Shown piece by piece: positions 11,098-20,100 of a stretch of DNA of 20,100 bases (positions are counted from its first letter, which is position 1; each line of letters begins with the position of its first letter). The position numbers and the translations under genes were made by a program. Below the pieces are notes generated by a model. The model saw only the letters and a list, made by a program, of their open reading frames with translations. It was not told where the DNA came from and searched no databases. This DNA comes from Botryllus schlosseri (taxonomy: Eukaryota; Chordata; Ascidiacea; Stolidobranchia; Styelidae). The DNA is taken from contig ATSW01014786.1 in NCBI GenBank assembly GCA_000444245.1, positions 1 through 20,100 on the forward strand. The letters are read 5' to 3'.

Positions 11098-11230
11098 CTA
11101 AACTTTGTAAGTTCCTATTGTCCGCGTGTCTGCCACAATGCTTGATACGTCACCATTGTGCAGACTTTTCTGAGTGAACGAATGCGACGATGAATTTCCA
11201 AACACGGCAGATAGATTTGCAGTTTTGAAC
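11098..11230 (-). CDS. Receptor terminal exon, serine/threonine-rich cytoplasmic tail
   Basis: The acceptor is AAGCTCTTTTTATAG; the first base completes a glycine codon (phase 2 in). There follow 43 codons and TAG: FKTANLSAVFGNSSSHSFTQ, then KSLHNGDVSSIVADTRTIGT and YKV at the C terminus. The composition suits a receptor tail: many Ser/Thr for phosphorylation, and a hydrophobic last residue that could bind a PDZ domain (inference). An AATAAA lies 115-120 nt after the stop, which supports this being the last exon. An alternative tail candidate at 12343-12296 is discussed in the findings. Confidence 0.7.
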
Positions 11231-14200
11231 CTATAAAAAGAGCTTTGAGTCAAATTGTAACAAGGAAAATTTTAGAATCATATTGGCGAATTTTCAAGAT
11301 ATTTTCAAAATATTATTTCATAACTGGACTGAAATCTCAGGAACGATGTAGTTTCATGTAAACATGATATGTTGTTGAAAGGACAATTATTCTTTTATTC
11401 CACAGCTATAATTGATTTGACATATTAGGTCACAAGAAATTGTAGGTAATTTATTATTTTATTTATATTGTATTCTGTATAGTTGAGCATATGTATCCCG
11501 GTATGCAAAATTTAATCCCTCCCCCCCGCGACCCTACCAGACACGACCAGAATTTAATTCACGTATTCAAACGACAAAATCTCTTCTTGTCGGTTCCTTA
11601 TATGAAGTCGAATTCGTGCACAACGTAGACGTTTGATTCATAAAATTTGTACACCATCCTGAATCAATGGCAATGGTATAGATCGAAGCTAATGTCAATG
11701 ACGTACAAACGGTAAAATTGGAGCAGGGATTCAGTTCGTCATTTCAATCGGTCACGCTAGCTAGAGTATAACCGAAAAAGAATCTTTGGGTATACCAAGT
11801 CGGTGCGTCAATGAAATTTAGTATTCGCTTTGGTCGTGATAATAGAGTGGGTGAAGGCTGGAAGGGCAGTTAATTGATGCCAGCAAGTTTATTACAGAAT
11901 ATACGTAATTAAGGATATAGCCTATTGCTAAGCAAACTTCCATACGGGTAATAACAATATGGTCATATTGTAATACGAACTTATTGTTTGTTGTGATAAT
12001 CAGCAAAACAATGTAAACGGAAACTCTGGGGAAATAGGCTACTAAATATAAATAATTTTGAAAATCTCACCCGCTTTGACTCGATATATTTATCAATTTT
12101 TCGTAAATTGACAAAATTTCTTTTTGGATAGTTTGTCGAGCATCATTATTTCTCAATACGTACAGAAGTAGTAGGAAAAATCCTGTAAATAAATGTCACA
12201 TATAATTCAATCGTTGTAATATCATTGAGTGACGCGGTAAATGTACACTACTGTACCAATACAAATAAATAAAGTCATTTGTAAAGTGATTTAAATCAGT
12301 TTTTAAGCTGTCTCCATAGTCTATGAACAGCTTCTCTCGTCTTCTAATGGAATGAAGGTAAGAAGTAATGGCTCAAACCGTTACATTAAACACCGGCACC
12401 AACGGGATCCGGTACGAACATCGTATCGATCAAATTTCTACGTATAGAAGGTTTATCCGCGATCTACATGATTTCTCCTGCAGCATGCCTAGTTATTTAA
12501 AAAGCTCAGGCAAATAGTGCACCGAGATCAAACAATGTCGGCAACAGAGACGACCCGAAGTTATACTGGTGAACGAGAAATTGAACGCAGCGTGTGGTAA
12601 CGCAAGAAAGAGAATGTGGCAAGAAAGCATGCAAGCACAATAATCTTTCAACACAAAACACGCATGGTGGTGGCGCTCAAGACCTGAACAGGAACATCTC
12701 TATACTGTTACTTTATATCATTGAAATGTATAAAAAAAAAAAGATCCACGCGCATTGGACGCATAGGAATTGCTAATATGCAGATTTTGCTCGCAATTTG
12801 TCAGAATTGAAGATGAAAGTAGCATGAGCTGATTTCTAAAGCAGAATGTAGAGGAAAACACTGGAAGCATCATACAATTTTGAATTAACAATTCAGTGCT
12901 TATCTAAGAGCTTGCTTATTAATTTTATAAGCGGTTTTATTCTTTAAATGCAGCAAAGCTACGATGACGAGGTTGACGTTGAAGCGCTATTTGTTGCCGG
13001 TCGGGCTCACGTTGATACGACGCACCATTTCAGTAGTTGCAAAACAGAAATAGTGATGATAACAACGTCGAGGATTTCGCTCGGAATTCATAACGCAACC
13101 AACCACCTTGCGGTGTACGATCCGAGATTCTAAATGAGATATCGAATATGTGCATTGTGACCTATACTCATACTCACATGGATGAATATCTTGCCAGTTA
13201 TCAACCGTTGGTTTGAATAGAATGCTTAGGCAATCATTCGGGAAATAGTTATACCTCAATAAGGTATTATTCGAGTTTCAGTTGCTGACCCCAAGTCTAC
13301 TTTCTATAATTCAGATATGCCTACATGACTAGAAACTGCTGATACGCTGTGATTGGCAACAGTAGACAGTTAAATGCAGCGCTGATTATTATTGATGCAT
13401 GACACATCCCACGCGATTATATAGCTCTTCATACCCACAGGCTACGTCCACAGTGGCTGGGTGGGTGTTGAAGGAAAGAAGACCTGATAGCACGCGCAAA
13501 AAAGTGCAATTATCTGTATCCACCCATTCAGACGGTGTAATAAGGCCGAAGTTGTGTGTTATTCGAATAAGGTGCTCATACATCATCCTATGCATTACGT
13601 TTTGACGTTGGAGCTGTTAGGGTGATTATGGCCGTATTTACACACCGGAAGTGATGAGTCAGGATTGTTCATATAAGAGTCGCACGAAATACGTCGCATT
13701 CCATGTCCTTAGTCGGGTCATTGATCCAACAATAAACATAACACTTTAATTTAGGCCTGCCCTATTAAAACTTGTTTCTACTGAAATTGATGAAATCTAT
13801 TAGGAAAGTTTGGATCAGGTATCTGTACATTTTTCACGCTATATTATTGATATTCATCATATAGTTGCTTGCGGATTTCATGGATCTCATGCTATCCGCG
13901 GGCCGGACTTGACTTGACTCGGCGTATCAGAAATGTGGATTGACTCGTGACTTGGTGCAAAATTCACGAGTCAATTCAAGTCATCAAGTAATTGGTTGTG
14001 ATAGAAATCACTGAATCTTGCATATGCACGGATTGCTCGCGAAACACTGGTGTAACCAATAAGAGAAACCGATAATTCAATGATCGTGCGTTTGACTGGG
14101 CCTCCACCGTTCTCCAACAGATACTTTGAACGCAAACGAAGTGATCGAAGCTTACAGCTTACGTTTTCGTAAACTAGTAGTAAAGTAATAAAAATAAAAA

Positions 14201-17200
14201 ATGTATATTTCTGTTCCCTATGTTCTTACGTCAACCAAACCTCCTGTTTTATTGATATCAAATTCGAATATAGTCTATAGAGTCCACAATCATTATTATT
14301 ATTATTATTATAGGTAAAAACATTGGCATGAGTGGCGCTTATCACAACTGAAGGCTTTTTGCGACACGGACAGAAACAAGTTAAACGCTACAGAAAGTTC
14401 ATATTATATAACTGAGATAGGTACACATGTGCACATAAAAAGGTTTTACAATATTCCTCGAGTCGATCTAACATATTCAACAACATATCGCAGTACTTGT
14501 GGATCAGTCAATCATTGCTACAGGCTGGAATTGTATCATATCAATTTGTAAATGGGTATTGTATTGGATCTTATTAATCCGCTTCTCTATTCTCTATTTT
14601 GGACGGTCAAGTGGTAACTATAAACTGAGACTATGCAATTACTTACTTAGTTTACCAGTTCTACGTTTATGTGAGCGATACAACGCCTTCTTGCGTGTAT
14701 ATTTACCTCTATATTCTTTCATCGAATCAGAATCAATGACCAGTCAACCAGTATTTCAGATAGCTAGCAAAATGCAATGACGTAATCCTGTCACATACTT
14801 CAGAAAGGCAACTTGACTTGAATTGTGACTTGACTCGTGACTTGACTCGAGTCACCTCCAGAAATTGAGTGACTTCACTTGACTCGAGTCACCTTTGATA
14901 TTCGATTGACTTGACTTGACTCGAGTCAAAATGTGCAATGACTCGAAATGATTCGTGACTCGAAGGTAGTGACTTGATCCCAACACTGCTGAGCAGAAAT
15001 CATCTGCTGCCAATATTTCGTGAATGGTATGTCTTCCACTGTGGTAGAGGAGGTAAGCCTACATCGCATATTGCTTGATATGTCATCTGTACACTTTATG
15101 GAGAACTTCTACATGCACTCACAAGAGAATGTGACGTTATGTAATTATAGATACATCATAATTAGGCATGGAAGTCAGATATTCTCATACCTTGCAATGA
15201 GTTCAGAATGGCGAATATGTAAGCAAAGACGAGTGCTGCACTTTCGTCTTCGAGTCCGGGTAGAAAAAAGCCGAATATCCATGTTAGTCCCAACATCACG
15301 AAAATGTTGAAATTCATGCCAAGTTTTCTCTGGTAAGATTCTTCTGAGTTTATCCGTGATTTTCCCTGTTGAAATGGTGTATATTTCGATACAATGTGTA
15401 ATCTGTTAACATTGTTTTGCTGAGCATGATCGGTAATTGTACATTTACATCAGGAGTCAATCTCAAAGTTAGTCGCCCTTTTTCTACTTCATTGGTGACC
15501 CAGTTTGTTCCTATATCTCCGAAAATAGTGGTCATCGGAAAGGAACGATACACACATAATGAACCTGTTTCATTCATTTTATCGATAAATTTCAATATGA
15601 ATATGGGTATTGCTTTTTGGGATAACAAAATCTAGTTCACGAGCGGATAACTCGCAGCAAATGCCGCAAATAGAGTATTTGGATAGATATGAAAGCTAGC
15701 AAGCAACGCAGCTATGTCACGTTTGAACGGGTGCGTGGTCCACAACATAGTATGATTGTGAGTATCAAAAGGAGATTGTGTTTCTAACCTTCAACCCGGT
15801 ATGCATGCTTATACGCTGCCGTTTGTGGAAAATTTGAATATTGCAGTTCTAGTTTTATGTCTGAAACCAAAATCGAATCAGATAAAACGGATTAGTGTCC
15901 AGTTTCCACATTCTACACCAAACCGATTTTGGGTCAGATTATTCCGTGATCATCTTCAACGAAGGCGTAGCAACCATGTCGTTACGTAGAATGAATAGTG
16001 GCCCACTTACCAAAACAGCGCTTTGTCTCAGGAATAATTGGTACGTTAAGATTCCATATACAATCAGATTGATACTGATCATTACGACAGTAGGAATCAC
16101 GGCCAGGTATAAGATGTATTCGGGATCAATCCAACATCTGCACGTTGAAAAAGTTTTTCTTAAATGCACATTCAACAATAATTAATAGATGTAACACTTA
16201 CGTAACAATAAAACCATCTTCGTAGGGATATTCGTAAACGTTGATATCGACAAGAGCAACGATGCCAACGAATATGGCTGGCATGAACCATCCCCAAGAT
16301 ATTGACGCCAGAATCACATGTGCGTCTTTTAGGCTTGTTCGCGTATAAATAGGCTGAAGGCAGACAGTAGAAAATATTTAATTCTTGCTTTTTCGGGCAT
16401 TTCATGATTCTTTACGGGTGTTCGATTATTTTAGGAGATGCTGCCACTTCTAATTTGGTTAATGGGTGCGATTTTTTGCAAACATTTGTTCCAGAACAAG
16501 GTGGTCTACTGCAATGTAGCTGTGAAATTTAATATTTGAAAAATATCGCGAACTTGTATAAGCGATTTACCAGATTATGGAGCAACATTGAATTCGCTGC
16601 TGATCTACGTATTTCACGAGGAGATTGCGTGTCCCACATATTTAAATGGAAACAATATATAAGTTTGGAGCACCGAGAGCGAGGAATACAGTGTTATGCG
16701 TGTGCGTAGCATCGGTAATATGTCATCTGTTTAACTGGTTAATTCGTGTGCAATAATATTATTCTAATACAAACTTACCATTGCAATACTATCTCCCAAT
16801 TTCATTAGGCAGCCGGCCACATCACTTACCTTAACCACGGCTAAAAATAGCATCACCGCCTCGCAATTCATCCACGCGCATGAGGCAAGCAGGCAAAAAT
16901 GCAAAATGACTGCTATCGTCCGACATGAATATGAAATGACGTCATAATCATCAGCAAATATTATGAATGGCATTTCGCTGACGAGCAACGTGGTGTTGTG
17001 CAAGAGAAGAGCGAGTGACAGATTGAGTAGCAAAAATGCGCCTTGAAACTTTCTCCCAGTACGAGTATTCCTGCATAATAATATAAACTTTATCACTCCG
17101 CAAAATGATAGGGATACACATTAAATGCGGGTTCATTGGTTCTTCATCTTGGTATCGCGTACCACCCGAGATTATATGATTTTGTAGGGTACCAGTAAAT

Positions 17201-18038
17201 TAAAGTAAAACTCAACCTTACTCTAAATATACATAGGTTTATTGAAATTGAATGATTAGCAAATAATTAGGCCATGGAATTTAGAAATAAATGTGGCCCA
17301 TGAGCTTATCCGCCCTGATTATTAATATAACACGCCAACAAAATTTAATGTGATGGTTATAATGGTTTCGTCTATTTAACACGATATGATCTAGGCGGGA
17401 TGCAACTGAGTCGAATGTCTTATTCAACTATATATTCGATTAAGATATTTCTGAAACTAAAAACTGCGTTAATGATTCGTGAAAACTGCATGCAAATTTA
17501 TTTGAAATGAAATGCACTCGATGCGTACTACTGGGAATGACTTGGCATGTGGAGAACCAGAACTACAGTTTAATATATTCGCAGACGTATGCTGAATGGA
17601 TCGTCTTGCGAGGTTTTAAACAAAATCATTCTAGAATTTTTGTTCGCAGGAACCAACAACTCATTTAGATGTGCATAAGATCCATTAGATGTAAACTTGA
17701 TCAAAACTCCCGTTAAATTAATTGCACGATTGAAACAAAACGAATAGGTTAATATAAGGTTAATATAAAATTCTGTAGACTGTAAAGTGGGAGAAGGTAG
17801 CGTGGCTAATAATCACATCTTTGCAAATTTCTGACATGCCTATCGATCACAAAATCGTTGCAGGTAGCGCGAGTTTCCTTACCTAAGTCCGAATTGATAA
17901 AACATAGCAGCAATCGGGTACTTACGGCTCGCACAAAAAGAACAACATCAGAAGCAACAATGCGAACATTGATATCGAGCACCCCACGATTGTGACGATA
18001 TGTAGTGCAGACGACTGAGAAATATCCTTATGCGGTCT
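11098..18038 (-). CDS. Adhesion G-protein-coupled receptor (family B2), C-terminal seven-exon part, partial at 5' end
   Basis: Seven exons join in phase (113+241+152+127+175+112+133 nt = 1053 nt, 350 residues plus stop). Seen: TM1 with HIVTIVGCSISMFALLLLM; TM2-TM3 with FLLLNLSLALLLHNT and the TM3 cysteine in SCRTIAVILHF; TM4 SWGWFMPAIFVGIVAL; the ECL2 cysteine in TCWIDPEY; TM5; the TM6 motif LGLTWIFGFF; and the TM7 motif FAYIFAILNSLQG. TWxFG and NSLQG plus the TM3/ECL2 cysteine pair are family hallmarks. Adhesion receptors sit in the plasma membrane, signal through heterotrimeric G proteins and usually self-cleave at a GPS motif next to TM1. The GPS/GAIN and ligand-binding exons are not in the visible sequence. 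Introns are 855, 476, 64, 645, 3008 and 840 bp. The tail ends in GTYKV, possibly a PDZ ligand (inference). The subfamily cannot be told from the 7TM part. The class call is firm; the last two exons are slightly less so. Confidence 0.92.
12071..12182 (-). CDS. Receptor exon with end of TM7 and start of tail
   Basis: The acceptor ACATTTATTTACAG starts with GA, which completes the split glycine codon of NSLQG. There follows FFLLLLYVLRNNDARQTIQK and EILSIYEKLINISSQS, then GG before the donor GTGAGA in phase 2. In the family, NSLQG is followed by a short hydrophobic run and a basic/charged juxtamembrane segment, as seen here. The TGA of the donor region would stop the protein after one more glycine if the intron were kept. 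The 3008-bp intron before it holds a hAT-like element. Phase agreement on both sides supports the call, although the exon has no long ORF of its own. Confidence 0.78.
13896..13908. mobile_element. Fragment related to the hAT-like element at 437-532
   Basis: CCGCGGGCCGGAC is identical over 13 bp to 484-496. It is followed directly by the GACTTG-rich element, which seems to have interrupted or replaced the rest. Confidence 0.3.
13907..14988. mobile_element. hAT-like element with GACTTG/GACTCG subterminal arrays, in receptor intron 6
   Basis: The right end, read in reverse, is CAGTGTTGGGATCAAGTCAC, followed inward by many GACTCGAGTCAAGTCA-type motifs (about 14808-14980). A second array of the same motifs sits at 13907-13995. 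CAG ends and repeated short motifs near both ends fit a hAT non-autonomous element. The clean left terminus is missing, and CTGAGCAG beyond the right end (14989-14996) has no partner on the left, so the left end is truncated or rearranged. It lies wholly inside the 3008-bp intron. Confidence 0.55.
14292..14311. repeat. (ATT)n microsatellite
   Basis: About seven ATT units. It resembles the trinucleotide tail of the SINE at 3304, and the bases after it (GAGTGGCGCTTATCAC) loosely recall that SINE's body, but no duplication or B box was found. Confidence 0.6.
15191..15365 (-). CDS. Receptor exon with TM6 and most of TM7
   Basis: The acceptor is CCATTTCAACAG, entered in phase 0. The exon opens with the ICL3 stretch GKSRINSEESYQRKLGM, then TM6 NIFVMLGLTWIFGFFLPG, the ECL3 stretch LEDESAAL and TM7 VFAYIFAILNSLQ. 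The donor is CAAG|GTATGAG. The intron splits the glycine codon of the hallmark NSLQG motif (phase 1). Reading on into the intron would add a few residues and stop at 15164-15162. TWxFG and NSLQG make this the most diagnostic exon of the gene. Confidence 0.94.
16011..16137 (-). CDS. Receptor exon with ECL2 cysteine and TM5
   Basis: This exon follows an intron of only 64 bp, with acceptor CAACGTGCAG. Its first base completes a threonine codon, followed by CWIDPEYILYLAVIPTVVMI and SINLIVYGILTYQLFLRQ, to the phase-0 donor TTG|GTAAGT (42 codons). The CW pair is the conserved ECL2 cysteine-tryptophan that disulphide-bonds to TM3 in this receptor class (family knowledge). The frame runs on past the donor for some 24 codons, so an unspliced reading would look like a longer ORF. 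Confidence 0.92.
16202..16353 (-). CDS. Receptor exon with TM4
   Basis: The acceptor is CTGTCTGCCTTCAG, with a clear pyrimidine tract. The exon is 152 nt, phase 0 in and phase 2 out, with donor AC|GTAAGT. It reads PIYTRTSLKDAHVILASIS, then WGWFMPAIFVGIVALVDINV and an acidic ECL2 piece (YEYPYEDGFIV). The W-G-W-x-x-P-A pattern matches the usual TM4 WGxPA signature of the family. A longer open run exists in another frame over the same bases, but it lacks membrane character and does not fit the splice phases. Confidence 0.9.
16779..16829 (-). other. Possible alternative exon extension (17 codons) in intracellular loop 2
   Basis: Between the preferred donor (AAG|GTAAGT) and a second strong donor (ATG|GTAAGT) the frame stays open for exactly 17 codons, reading VSDVAGCLMKLGDSIAM. 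Use of the far donor would insert these residues between TM3 and TM4 without changing the frame. Whether it is used cannot be told from DNA alone. Confidence 0.35.
16830..17070 (-). CDS. Receptor exon with TM2 and TM3
   Basis: The acceptor is ATTATTATGCAG; its first base completes a proline codon with the CC of the previous exon. There are 80 further codons to the donor AAG|GTAAGT in phase 0. They include the ICL1 stretch NTRTGRKFQGAF, TM2 with LNLSLALLLHN, the TM3 cysteine in YSCRTIAVILHF, and CAWMNCEAVMLFLAVVK at the end of TM3. A second phase-0 donor lies 51 bp further on at 16778-16777 (ATG|GTAAGT). The shorter exon gives a loop of ordinary length when joined to the next exon, so I prefer it. 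Confidence 0.92.
17926..18038 (-). CDS. Receptor exon with TM1
   Basis: The acceptor is TTTGTTGCAG and the donor is CC|GTAAGT. The exon is 113 nt, entered in phase 0 and left in phase 2. It opens with RPHKDISQSSALHIV and continues into a hydrophobic helix ending FFLCE. In adhesion receptors this is the stretch just after the GPS cleavage motif. The same frame stays open upstream of the acceptor only to a TAG near 18079, so the acceptor at 18040-18039 is the natural start. The preceding exon, which should end in phase 0 and carry the GPS, was searched for up to 20100 and not found. Confidence 0.88.
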
Positions 18039-18172
18039 CTGCAACAAATGACCCGGATTTATCCCGTATATCGTGGAGAGCTATCACGCCAGGCATAAGT
18101 CAATGAAATCGTCTCGTTACACGAAATTTATAATTTCTTCATTTTCTGTTGCAGGAATCAATGGTTTTAAAT

Positions 18173-18460
18173 CAGGGTCACCAACGCAGTGACAGCGGAA
18201 CCCAGGTAGCCCGGGAGGACCAGCGGGCGTGTTCTAGAGATAGGTTGAGAAACAGCACTTACGGGTGAGTTTTCAAGGTAGATAGTGATTAATTTATTTA
18301 TTTGTTCTCTTGTCAATCGCACTAACATGTAACAAATGACATTATATATCCTGGGCCGTAATTGAACTTCGCCAGCCCGCGCCAAAACGTTGCTTGTTTG
18401 ACCCATAGGATGATAAACCCAACTTCTGCACTGCGTTGTCCCGCAAGACCCCAATTAGGA
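18173..18460. mobile_element. hAT-like remnant
   Basis: The start CAGGGTCACCAACGCAGTGA followed by GCGGAACCCAGG and GGACCAGCGGGCG resembles ends of hAT elements of the CAGGGGTCACCAACG type. A weak inverse of the end (CACTGCGTTG) occurs at about 18430. The duplication is not confirmed. The open frame on the minus strand here is not part of the receptor. Confidence 0.4.
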
Positions 18461-18550
18461 TCCACGTTATAGTCACTGCTTGTAAAACAGGTTTCTTCTA
18501 ATCAGTAGCTGGCAGTTTTTGATTAGGACAGCGGTTCCTGCATTGTACAT

Positions 18551-19037
18551 CAGTGGCTCTTAACATTGTCTCCAGCGTCCTCCAGCGGGCGATTTGAATT
18601 TTGAAAGGGCGGAAACGTTAGGACGAAAATGGGGGCGCTGGGATCAGGGTGCGTCATGAGCGGGCGCTGAAGAAAAATGGCATCGCAATAGATGGTGTAG
18701 TAGGGAGATATGATTATTTATAGTGGGACAATAGTTCTATATATCAGTGAGTTCTCATTGCAAACTAACATTCAACAAAATCTGTCGAATCTACCAAGTT
18801 TCCATGAATGCAGTGGTCTATTTTAATTCATGTAAAATGATTGAGGCGGACTTTTAGATAGCCAATTGCCCGTTATAACACTCCCGTCACGCTATTAATA
18901 AACTGACACTTTTACTGATAGGTCGGGTTATTTTCCATAGATTTTTTTTTATCTAGGTATTGCATCCTGCAGCGCACTGCGTGTCGAAATCGAAAAGGCA
19001 CTGTAGGCTACTGTACAACTGTTGACAATGGTGCACT
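18551..19037. mobile_element. Candidate hAT-like element, 487 bp
   Basis: The left end CAGTGGCTCTTAACATTGTC is Charlie-like. Perfect 8-bp direct repeats TTGTACAT lie at 18543-18550 and 19038-19045. The right end shares only AGTG and CATTGTC with the left end, so the terminal inverted repeat is eroded and the call rests mainly on the duplication. Confidence 0.42.
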
Positions 19038-19045
19038 TTGTACAT

Positions 19046-19635
19046 TAAAGATGTTTTAAAACTTTTTGGCCAAAATGATTAACTAGATATACTTGTATTT
19101 GCGAGCTACAAAGGTAAATCGTCAGAATATTTCCTAATCGTATCATAAAAGATGTTACTGCTTAGTGTCATTACTGATTCATGATAAAAGTAAAGAGCTT
19201 GGTGCAGTACTCAATTTCATGTGAGCACATCTCCACCATATTCTCAATTGATTTAGTAGTCACAAAAAGCAATAAAACAAAACCCAATACAATTAAATTT
19301 CCGTACCGCCAATCGCAGAAGAGAATTCGGGATGTGTACATCGATCTCGAACCAAATGCTATGAGCGTATGAGCCCGTAGGCCTTACCCGATTTTTGTTA
19401 TAACAACCTGGATTTGATCAAAAAAAATAGCACTTTAATTACACAGTTGATTAATCGAGTGGTTTAACAGTGAAGTCACAGCCTGAAACCGGACTACTTA
19501 GACCACTTGCCCATTGTTTTTACCACAGTCATTAAAATAGGGGTCGCCAGACCCGCTACTAGATCGGCGAGACATTTGCAATGAGCCACAGAACCATTTG
19601 AAGAGATTCTACTGTTTTTGTTGTGGTATATAGAC
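19046..19635. other. Gene-free stretch upstream of the receptor exons
   Basis: I looked here for the receptor's GPS exon on the minus strand (Cys-x-Cys-x-His-Leu pattern) and did not find it. The 63-codon open frame on the plus strand (19181-19372) has no recognisable feature. This is probably intron of the receptor gene. Confidence 0.4.
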
Positions 19636-19820
19636 CAGGGATGGCCAACCTGCGGGCATACGGCCTCATGCGGCCACCGGCATGCAAATTGAAATTAATA
19701 ATAGAACTCCGAATTTTTAAGAGATTGATAATAATCTTGAAATATTCTTCGCGGCATTCGCGATTCATTGCGGCCTCATTTTACGACTTGATGTAGTAGC
19801 GCAAGTTGCAATCCGGGCCC
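19636..19820. mobile_element. hAT-like remnant with CAGGGATGGCCAACC end
   Basis: CAGGGATGGCCAACCTGCGG and the GCGGCC-rich stretch after it are typical of a hAT left end. Further GCGGCATTCGCG and GCGGCCTCATTTTACGAC motifs follow to about 19800. No right end or duplication is seen before the window stops. Confidence 0.4.
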
Positions 19821-20100
19821 CACTGTACGTATGCGACTATAGCAGAGGAAATTGATCGACAACATATCGAAATACCAACTTGGAATCGTGCGCATCTCGC
19901 GAGACAAATTGTTTCTGGTGCGTTAATTGACCCACCCAAATATATGCATCACCATTTATAACTTGATCTAAACTGGTGAAAACACTCCTACGATCAACTC
20001 GACCGGTGAATTTTATCACGCGGGCGAAGAAAGGGTAAATATGTGATCGTAATATGTGAAATTACTAATAATAATTCATTCGTGAATCTGAAAAAAAAAA

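Noticed and set aside
12368-12517. 49-codon plus-strand frame starting MAQTVTLNTGTNGIRYEHRI
   Set aside because: Short, no recognised family, lies inside the receptor intron on the opposite strand with no promoter or splice support.
12960-13081. Hydrophobic minus-strand frame (EILDVVIITISVLQLLKW) ending at a GTGAGC donor in phase 2, considered as the end of TM7
   Set aside because: Its only acceptor gives the wrong phase for the TM6-TM7 exon, while 12182-12071 fits both sides and the sequence pattern.
12948-13133. Plus-strand frame preceded by a good-looking acceptor (ATTCTTTAAATGCAG)
   Set aside because: No partner exons, no domain, and an equally long frame on the minus strand; probably chance.
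14170-14215. TTTTTTATTTTTATT stretch followed by a GTAAGC donor, considered as the end of TM7
   Set aside because: Low-complexity sequence, poor acceptor, and phase does not give the NSLQG glycine.
14640-14745. Basic minus-strand frame (KYTRKKALYRSHKRR...) considered as a receptor tail
   Set aside because: No pyrimidine tract before the acceptor and it would leave TM7 incomplete.
15350-15628. 92-codon open frame on the minus strand between the TM5 and TM6 exons
   Set aside because: It lies in the intron, is in a frame different from the receptor exon, has no membrane or domain signal, and overlaps an equal frame on the other strand.
18144-18285. Plus-strand acceptor TTTTCTGTTGCAG followed by an open frame
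   Set aside because: The open frame consists mostly of the hAT-like remnant starting at 18173.
19336-19350. B-box-like GGTTCGAGATC on the minus strand
   Set aside because: No A box or cloverleaf arms around it, so neither a tRNA gene nor a clear SINE.

Overview
The window looks like AT-rich nuclear DNA from a marine invertebrate, probably a deuterostome. A tunicate is my best guess, because of the very short 64-bp intron, the many hAT-type non-autonomous DNA transposons and the frequent TAGGCTA/TAGGCCTA strings. This assignment is inference, not proof. No bacterial-style operons, rRNA, intact tRNA genes or CRISPR arrays are visible.

Gene content: the right half carries the 3' part of one spliced gene on the minus strand, an adhesion-type G-protein-coupled receptor (family B2). 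I assembled seven coding exons by hand: 18038-17926, 17070-16830, 16353-16202, 16137-16011, 15365-15191, 12182-12071 and 11230-11098. Every junction is GT-AG and in phase. Together they encode about 350 residues covering TM1-TM7 and a serine-rich cytoplasmic tail, with an AATAAA signal at 10983-10978 after the stop. The extracellular region and GPS/GAIN exons are not seen and should lie upstream, beyond the right edge. A second in-frame donor after TM3 would add 17 residues to intracellular loop 2.

Left third (1-7502): mostly transposon debris. The centrepiece is a nested stack. A hAT-like element (2938-7494) received a second copy of its own family (3057-6786). That copy received a tRNA-derived SINE (3304-3657, perfect 12-bp target duplication) and a different hAT-like element (3933-5515, perfect 8-bp duplication). 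The latter holds a small Charlie-like hAT element (4815-5130) and a LINE/SINE-like tail ending in (GATT)4.

Middle (7503-11000): no gene I can establish. There is one compact hydrophobic open stretch on the minus strand (10318-10190) that could be an exon.

Right third: the receptor exons, with a GACTTG/GACTCG-rich hAT-like element inside the large intron 6 and more hAT remnants at 18173-19820. I did not find a new multi-gene system. The points most worth a second look are the receptor's splicing options and the family-into-itself nested transposon.
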